64,000 nt of DNA from Ipomoea triloba (Eukaryota; Streptophyta; Magnoliopsida; Solanales; Convolvulaceae): assembly GCF_003576645.1 (NCBI RefSeq), contig NC_044920.1, positions 1,735,730-1,799,729 of the forward strand, given 5' to 3'. The notes below the pieces were generated by a model, which saw only the letters and a list, made by a program, of their open reading frames with translations, was not told the DNA's origin and searched no databases. Positions 56,549-64,000 of this stretch are shown here, in pieces (position 1 is the first letter of the stretch; each line of letters opens with the position of its first letter). A program made the translations under genes and the position numbers.

Positions 56549-58963
56549 TTAGTCCCTTGTTGAAGTAGGGGAAGGACTGAGTTCTTCCAGTTGCTGGAGG
56601 ACCTGCTGAGCTTCAGGTCTAGCAGAGGGGGAAGGATGGACACAATGCAAGGCTAGCTTCAATGCAGTCAACAGCTCGTCGCCAATAATCGATGCATCAT
56701 TCATCAAATCGGCGTCGAAAACTTGATTGCTCGATTCCTCTTTCGCCATCGAGGCAACCCATCGAGGCAAATCCACGCTGTTCATCACCTCCCGGGCTGG
56801 AGACTTCCCCGTGAGGAGCTCCAGCATGATGACTCCGAGGCTGTGAACGTCGGTCTTCCTGTTGGCTTTCTTGAGCTTGGACAGCTCGGGCGCCCGGTAT
56901 CCAAGGGCTCCTGAAGTCGCGATCACGTTTGCATTTGCAGCTGCATTCATCAGACGAGAAAGGGCGTAGTCTGCAATCTTGGGATTCGCGTTTTCATCCA
57001 GCAAAACATTGCCCGATGTGAGATTCCCGTGAATGAGCTTCACATTGTTGTGAAGGAACAGCAGGCCTCTCGCTATTCCTTTAGCTATTCTCATTCTCGT
57101 ACGCCAGTTAATTGGTGAATCATCGGGCCTGCGAGCTGCAGCACGCAGAAAATGGACCAAATTATTGCGGGGAATTAGTATCAAATCAATAGAAACAGAA
57201 AAATCAATACAATTATAACAAGCTCAATTGACAAAACGAGAAGAGGCGATTAGGATTTTATGCTTACCATGAAGAAAAGTTGCGAGACTCCCTCTGGGGA
57301 TGTAATCGAAAACGAGGAGTTTCTCCCCTTTGGGACCCAAGTAGTAAGCTCTAAGGGCCAGAATGTTTGGGTGCCTGATTTTACCAAGAGAATTGACTTC
57401 ACTCTCGAATTCTTTCTGGCTTACGGTGAACCTTTCTCTCAATCTCTTGACCGCAATTTGGTTGCCATCCCCTAACGTCGCCTTGTACACCGTCCCATAA
57501 GTGCTCCTCCCCATTATATCAGCGGTGGCGCTTAGAAGATCATCTGCAGTAAAAGCCTTACTCCCTTGAAAATGAACGAGCTTTCCTGGCGTCTCTCCTG
57601 CTTCCCCGACTTCCCCAGCGATTTGCAGACTACCCTTTGCTACCCGGGACTGGCCTTCCTCGACTTTGGCTCTTTTCTTGAACAAACAGCACATCAGAAC
57701 GCAACAAATCACGAGCAATATGACAAGGAGCACCCCTGCAGCTATGAGAATAATGTTTTTGGTGCGCTGTCTGTGACAACGCCTTTGTAGGTTTCCTGGA
57801 GAGGGAGCTATTGAAGAAGGCGTTGCAGGACACGGAGTTGAACCATTGTACCCACAGAGCCGAAGATTACCCACAAACGCGCTCTCATTGAACGCCTGAG
57901 CAAGGCGAGCAGGAACACGACCCGATAGGTTGTTATATGACACATTGAAAAATTCAAGGCTTGGTAGATCAGCAAGGGAAACCGGGATTTCACCGCTGAA
58001 GTTGTTGTGAGATAAATCTAGTTTTGTAAGGGCAGAGATATTCCCAATTGTAACAGGAACACCACCAAAAAACTCGTTATTACTCAAATCAAGAACCGAC
58101 AACTTCTGCAACCTGTATATCGAGTCTGGGATTAAGCCACTTAACTTGTTATGATCAAGCGAAAGCTCTCGAAGCCCACTCATATTCCCCAGCGAATCAG
58201 GAACCGAGCCAGACAAAGCATTGAAATCGAGAACAAGGAAACTAAGGGATGACGATCGAGTGAGGTTTAGCGGGATTGAACCAGACAAAGAATTGTAGCT
58301 AAGATTAAGCAAAAACAGCTTAGTTGAATCCCCAAGATTAGGTGGGATTGAACCAGACAATGAATTGTTACTAAGATCGAGTGTTTGGAGAACAGGACAT
58401 AAGCCAAGTGAAGCAGGAATGGAACCCGAAAATCGATTATTGAAGAGCTGAACACCTCTAAGATCAGGCAAGAATCCCAGAGATGTTGGGACAAGCCCTC
58501 CAATGACATTGTCATGGAGGCTTAGTTTCCTTAGGGCTTGAAATTGGCCAATGTTTTCACTAATTCTACCTCCTAGCCCTTTCTTTGGAAGGTCAATCAC
58601 AATAACTTGGCCTTGGGCACATTTAATCCCAACCCACCCCCCAGAACAAGCACCATTTCCACTACCATTCCAGCTTTTCAAGAACCCTTCTGGGTCAACC
58701 AAATCATGCTTCAAGGCTTGAAGAGCCTGGTAATCACTTTGGGTCACAAATACACCATCCCAAGACTGGGAACAAACTAATTGAACCCTACACATTAACA
58801 GCTGAAACAATAATACAAATTGAGCATAAAGAAAGGACCTTTTTGATTTTGGGCACCTCATATCCCATTTTTCTTCCTCTTTACCAGCATCCTCTCCTTC
58901 CCATCTCAAAAACCCAAATGGGTATTTGCAGAACCTAACAAAATTCTTCCTTGGAGCTTCCAT
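56549..58963 (-). CDS. IMK2/IMK3-like LRR receptor pseudokinase
   Basis: Two exons on the minus strand: 58963-57268 and 57135-56549, joined LHG|GTAAGC to TGCAG|CTCGC in phase, 760 residues. The frame extends upstream to 59065 but without ATG. From the first ATG (58963, GCCATGG) a hydrophilic stretch precedes the signal anchor; ATG 58861 ([20 protein letters not shown]) would give a classical signal peptide. Then an LRR N-cap ([15 protein letters not shown] ... [17 protein letters not shown]), roughly ten LRRs, a membrane span ([18 protein letters not shown]) and a kinase-like domain. The ATP lysine is kept (IAVKRL), but the HRD motif is HGN ([13 protein letters not shown]) and DFG is DYA. This matches the inactive meristem receptor-like kinases IMK2/IMK3 (MRLK). 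Plasma membrane signalling role by family knowledge. Two LRRs seem fewer than in Arabidopsis IMK3, from memory. Confidence 0.9.
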
Positions 58964-58968
58964 GGCCA

Positions 58969-59031
58969 CTAACAAGCTATCAGCTTCTTGAAAATGCACA
59001 AAAAAAAGACAAGGAAATAGATTAGTACCAT
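58969..59031 (-). other. Upstream ORF in the IMK leader
   Basis: ATG at 59031 opens 20 codons ([20 protein letters not shown]) ending in TAG at 58969, five nucleotides before the main ATG at 58963. It could reduce or couple translation; inference only, since the transcription start is not known. Confidence 0.4.
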
Positions 59032-59065
59032 GAAGGGGAAATTCCAAAGGAATTAGAGAGCCCAA

Positions 59066-62000
59066 AGGGGATGAGGGTTTCTTTGAGAGGGCAACTCAAA
59101 TGGATAGAATCAAAAAGAGCCAAAGTGGAGGAATCTAATAAGTTTTCTTTAGGGGGACATGGGCATTGTCAAGTGCCAATACACTGCTCAAACTCACCTT
59201 TTCTTTCCCTTTCCCATTCTTGGTTTACAAAAAAAGATTAGCAACCACCTTATTATAATACTAAAACTTTTTGTGTCACTGTTTTTCTGTGTATTTACTG
59301 TGTGATGTCAGAAATATATATTGTTGTGGATACTAATTTTCTAGATTCCATTTTGGTCATCCGAGGTTACCTCGGTAATCATTTCCTACTCTCCTCTCTC
59401 AGCCTACTATATGCTTGTTTATTGATTAAAATTCAACCCCTTCCCCTTTAAAAAAAATAAATAAATAAAAATATTGGAACAAATACTTTGAAGATAACTT
59501 GAGTAGTGAGTCAAAGTAACTAGTAAATTAAGAATAGGTAGCTAATGTTGCTAAATAATGTGCCACCAATTTTTCGCCATGAAAAATGCGTATTATCAAA
59601 GTATTCAGATCAATCGCAGTATGTTTGGTTTTCTCGAAATAAAAGTGATACAATCATGGAGGATGTGTGTGAGATGAGAAGTAAGTCACCATAATTACAA
59701 AAGTTAAACTTTTAATGAAATGGTAGACAGATTAGGCAAAGTGCTCATGAAATTTTTGTAATTTTTTTTTGTCAGCAAAACACTTCATCGTAAGTACGCG
59801 TCACAAATTGAGTCTTTGTGTCTTGATTATAAAATGTTTTACACATTCAAGAATCAAGATAGGGTGCTTTAAAATACTTTTGTCAAGTAGTAAAGGTGAA
59901 AAGTGGGGGCATTTATAGCATGATTAGCAGCAGAATTTTGGTGTATGTAATTCTGAAAGAGTAGAATAATTGAAGATGTTGCTGCATGAGCTGATGATGG
60001 AGACCACATATGCGGTCCACGCTTTGAGTGGTCACGCCAATTAAAATAGTCAACAACAAAGGACCACGGCTATAATTCGCCTCCACACTTCATTTGTCTC
60101 ACAATTGATTACAATTTATTTGTTTCTAAAGGTACAAGTTCAACCAATTTTTTTTTTAAATAAAATTATTACTCATATCATGCCACCCTTTTCAGTGATG
60201 AAACTCTAATAAATATCAAAATATGCTGAAGACTTGACAAAAGTTGTTTAATTTATTGTAAACTCTATTGTGATAAATCGAGCTAGAGGCTAAACCATCA
60301 ACATGGTTCAATTTCGTTTCCTATACACATATGCAACCACTCTTAATCAATTATCTCATGTCACCCTTTCGAGCATTGAGACTCCGGAATAATAACATAA
60401 TATGTTGAAGACCCAAGGAATACGGTCCAGCCCATTGCAAATCTTGATCATGAGGCTAGAAGGTCATTAGCAATCCTGTTTTGTTCCCTATATACACGTA
60501 CAATATGCATTTCCACTACCGAGACATATCTCACTTGTACTCCTCCAATTAAAGAACGTTATATACTTTCTCTATGCAACTATTATGTCTCAAATTTAAA
60601 AAAAAAAAAAATCATTTTTTAAAAATTATTAGTAGTTGACACTTTTTAGAAAAATATGTATTTTAATACTTTTCATTGGACAAACATTAATTGACCATTA
60701 ACAGATGATGTTGGATGCTTCCTAAAATTGGGGTTGGCTCATTTGCAACCAACCAAAGAAGCCTGGGTTATAGCATTAAAAAGAGTGGGGGCAAGGAGTG
60801 AAGAATGACAGTGTTGCCAACTACGGAGTATATAAAAAGCTGTTTCACATACTACATAAACACTGATTTTGACCCTTGAGTGGTGCCACTGCCAGTGACC
60901 TGCACTTGAAGTCCAGTAGAACACCAATCAGGCATCAACCATATTCCAACACAGCTTAATCACTGCCAAGAGTAACACTTCTATGGTTTTTTCTTCCCCT
61001 ACTTTTGTCTCAGTTACTTTAGAATTTTGACAATTGCATTCTTCTTTTCTTTTTTTAATGTTCAAATCAACATTCTCTGTCAAATACTAAAGGTGACCAC
61101 ATGTGCAAGCAACACACGTGAGTTATTTTTCCAAATTTTGGTCCCTATTGTTTGCTGTCTTCTGGTATATTGTCCTTATTCCACAACCCAGAGCTAAATC
61201 CAATAGGTGGGACCAGATTTTGACAAATTATACCATAAAGTCTACCTTTGCATTATGAGACTTGATCGAAAAATAACCTTCAGATTTTAGACATGCAGTT
61301 GACGCATTTTATATTAGTAAACAAATTAACCAACATCTTATATGTTTGCAGTTAACATATTTTGTACCTACATTTAACAATTTGTGTTTGTAGTTGTTAT
61401 GTTATGTGTCTTCGATTTATTTACAGGTACAGAAAATGATAACTGCATGTATAGAATATTTCGACTAGGGTTCACAATGCAATATGAACCCTGGTCCGTG
61501 GTATAACAATTGTCAAATTTTGGGGTGGGGGAAGAACCCTCCATTTCCATCAAGGTATGCCCTTCCAACTAAAACCCTCCATTTCTTGTCAGTTCTCAAC
61601 TGTTCCTTTTGGTACATTTCATCAAGCAAAGACAATCTCACATTCAGTATTCAACCAGGGCCCATCACATGAAGAATGCATTGAAATATCAAGATCCATT
61701 ACCACAGATCAATTAGTTGCAGGCCCATCACAAACTCAAAGGGGCTGCTAGATCATCTAGTTCTGTCAACACAACTGTTAGAGTATAGTATTAGAGGAAG
61801 CCAATCAAGGATTAACTTCTTGGAAGAACAAGTTCACCATATGAACAGCATCCACTGTCTTGGCACTATGATAAGTTGTGCCATTTTCAGAAAACAATCA
61901 GCCATCACAACAATGGAGTCATGGCCTGTAATGGTTTTTGGCACACAACTCCAAAGTCCATGCTTAGTTCCTGCCAAGGGGTTAAGAGATGAGGAATTGG

Positions 62001-63051
62001 GAGACATGTGAAGGCCTGTGTGATTCTTTGTCTTTCCCTTGGCCATTTGACATTGGGAAACCAGAACTGCAAAATCATGTGTAAGACAAAGCCACAAATA
62101 TCTCTCTTCTGCACCTGCATTTTTATCCTGCCTAAACTAACTTCCACCATGTAATTCCCATGTGACCAGAACAGTGGTATTAGTTTGTGACTCTAAGTAG
62201 TAGGTCATCCAATCCCTGTTTCCCTCAAATGTACCCAAAAAAAACACTATCCACAAGCCATGCTCTTAGAGTAGGTTTACTAAGCTAAGACATGTGACTA
62301 GAATTATCATTATCATCATAGTATCTTTATGTTTTACACTTCATGTTCTTCGACAACAAGGAAATAAATAAAAAAGGTATTCTTAGCTATAGCCAACAAC
62401 TCAACTTGGGAAGGAAGTTTGTTTCCAAGGCTTGAAGTATTAAAACCTAGCTTACACTTGCATTGCCACACAGATAAAGAAAAGATCTCAACACTATAGT
62501 GCACCAACAATGACACACCAATTGATTGTGAGAATGCAAGCAACACAAACAGACTAAGATTAGTACATATAATATCCTAATAACACACCAATCTTGAATT
62601 GTTCATAATATTATTCGAATTCACAGGAAGCTAGATAAGAAATTTGAATTGAAAGACTGCATTGCAGTTCATTCACTCTTAGTACCATAGAAGCAAATAC
62701 ATATAATAGAGAACAGTATCCCATGGAAACATCAATGAAATGAAAGCCAAGATTCATATTGAAATGTAACAATTAACAGATTGCAAACTCCATCATGAAA
62801 ATCAATGATTTAATGATACAGACACAAGGAAATCAAGGATAGCAAATGTATATAGATCTAAATTAGGAGATAACAGATCCAAACTAGATACAGAGTATCT
62901 AACGAATTTCTGCAAAATCAGTGGCTATTTCTCATTTTAATATCACAGTTCAATTTGAGTAGGTAACCAAATTAACCACGTATGTGTAGAAGCCTTAACG
63001 AACCTCCTTTGTGTTCTCCACTTGAATGAGATCTAATCAGATGCGATCTGA
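59066..63051. other. Intergenic DNA, no gene seen
   Basis: Includes the presumed IMK promoter (59070-59400). Open frames at 61.4-62.2 kb on both strands overlap each other, lack recognisable motifs and have AT-rich composition like the surrounding DNA, so none is called. Confidence 0.5.
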
Positions 63052-63705
63052 TTACACGCGAGTTGCGACGGCTGGGGCAGCGGCAGCGGCTGCGGTGGAG
63101 GCCGCACCGCCGAGAAAGGAGAGGAATCCGGCGTTGGCTGGCTCCTGATCGTCAAGGAACAAGTCCTCCGGAATCCTAAAAGCTCCATGAGTACACACGA
63201 GAGCTAATCCGACAAGAAGAGCGGAGATGAGTAGCGATCCGACGCTAGTGAGGAACACGACAACAATGGTAGACACAACTAAGATCCCGAGCGTTTCACG
63301 GTCGGAGAAGGTGCGGCCGAAGATGACGACGGGCTGATCCGACGGCCGGAAGAGGTAGAGGAAGAACCAGGCAGCGAGGAGGGCCAGGAGAACGAGGAGA
63401 GACAACGGGTGAGAGAGGAGCGAGAAAGCGAGTACGGCAGCGAGTAAAGCGACGTAGTTGACGCGGAAGTAGGAGAAGTTCTTGCGCACGCGCGAGGCGG
63501 CCTCGGAGAGAGTGTCCGGCCGGGAAAAGGAGGACCGATCCAGAAGCTCCGACCACGGCCGTCGCAGAGACAAGCCTTGCCTGATGGAGGAGGAAAGACG
63601 GGAGATGAACGCTCGAAAAGCTGGAGTGGAGATTCCCGTCTGAGCCTGGCCGGCGGCGGCGGCGGATTGCGGAGCCGAGATCGGAATCGTCGCAGGTGAA
63701 GCCAT
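63052..63705 (-). CDS. PRA1 family protein (PRA1.B type)
   Basis: Single-exon gene of 217 residues starting at ATG 63705. Ala/Ser-rich N-terminus, then FISRLSSSIRQGLSLRRPWSELLDRSSFSRPDTLSEAASRVRKNFSYF in outline (about residues 33-80), with the PRA1 hallmark RVRKNFSYFRVNYVALL at 72-88. Four hydrophobic segments in two hairpins (ALLAAVLAFSLLS/LSLLVLLALLAAWFFLYLF and TLGILVVSTIVVVFLTS/LLISALLVGLALVCTHGAF). An acidic stretch (PEDLFLDDQEP) and an Ala-rich tail follow. Family role: Rab GTPase receptors that help deliver prenylated Rabs to endomembranes, mostly ER, Golgi and endosomes. The coding region is GC-rich against AT-rich flanks; length is normal for the family. Confidence 0.93.
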   Translation of the reverse strand: MASPATIPISAPQSAAAAGQAQTGISTPAFRAFISRLSSSIRQGLSLRRPWSELLDRSSFSRPDTLSEAASRVRKNFSYFRVNYVALLAAVLAFSLLSHPLSLLVLLALLAAWFFLYLFRPSDQPVVIFGRTFSDRETLGILVVSTIVVVFLTSVGSLLISALLVGLALVCTHGAFRIPEDLFLDDQEPANAGFLSFLGGAASTAAAAAAPAVATRV

Positions 63706-64000
63706 CTTGTGTCTCTCTCTCTCTCTCTCCTTGTTCGCGACGTGTAATCGAGAGTGGAGAGAACAGAGAAACGGCCGACTCAGACGTTAACAAGTGCGAT
63801 TCTTTTACTGGGGCCGGAAACGAGTGTTAACCAATTACTAAGCCAATGTCGGTCCAATGGTCAAACTTATAGCCAATCCCCCAATTCCCCAACTCATGCA
63901 TCCACTGATCCACCGTCATTTTTGCTGCAAGAGTCTCTCTAAAGATAGATTTGAGAATGATGGGAATATTAGTTTAGGTGTATAACAATCTCTTCTTCTT
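63706..64000 (-). promoter_or_regulatory. Upstream region of the PRA1 gene
   Basis: A (CT/GA) run at 63711-63730 lies in the presumed leader, as is common in plant 5'UTRs. No TATA box stands out. Confidence 0.4.

Noticed and set aside
61374..62150. Overlapping small frames on both strands
   Set aside because: No motif, no splice context and composition like the surrounding intergenic DNA.

Overview
The window is nuclear DNA of a flowering plant, most likely a eudicot. The evidence is spliced genes with GT-AG introns, plant-only families (DREB2, laccase, IMK-type pseudokinase, DUF688, PRA1), a TATA-box promoter style typical of dicots, AT-rich intergenic DNA full of (TA)n tracts, and MITE, SINE, hAT, CACTA and Ty1/copia remnants. 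Species cannot be fixed from the sequence; an asterid is a weak guess.

Layout. 0-5.2 kb: repeats only. 5.3-5.9 kb (+): a single-exon DUF688-type gene. 9.5-11.6 kb (-): a DREB2-type AP2/ERF transcription factor with a very short first coding exon. 14.4-16.8 kb: a tandem-repeat-loaded element next to a dead hAT element. 17.7-20.3 kb (-): laccase copy 1. 25.5-28.0 kb (-): an AVT1-type amino acid transporter with three exons. 28-44 kb: gene-poor, rearranged DNA with fragments copied from the AVT 5' region, a 1.25 kb defective copia element, a CACTA remnant and several MITEs. 44.1-46.7 kb (+): laccase copy 2, in inverted orientation to copy 1. 48.1-53.4 kb (+): a Sec20-type ER SNARE with seven coding exons and a probable 5'UTR exon, ending in HDEL. 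56.5-59.0 kb (-): an IMK2/IMK3-like LRR receptor pseudokinase. 63.1-63.7 kb (-): a single-exon PRA1 family gene.

The main large-scale structure is a pair of about 3.3 kb inverted arms (16.85-20.05 and about 44.35-47.75 kb), each carrying a full laccase gene plus the relic first exon of another gene. The two laccases are about 99% alike from mid exon 2 onward but clearly different before it, which suggests recent homogenisation by gene conversion. Insertions unique to one arm (a SINE with target duplications in arm 2, a hAT at the edge of arm 1) allow relative dating.

No operon-like cooperation is expected. The genes are individual plant loci: cell-wall phenolic oxidation (laccases), stress transcription (DREB2), vacuolar amino acid transport (AVT1), ER/Golgi traffic (Sec20, PRA1) and meristem-type receptor signalling (IMK). 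Gene models were built by hand from splice signals and reading frame; no similarity search was run, so family names rest on recognition of motifs.
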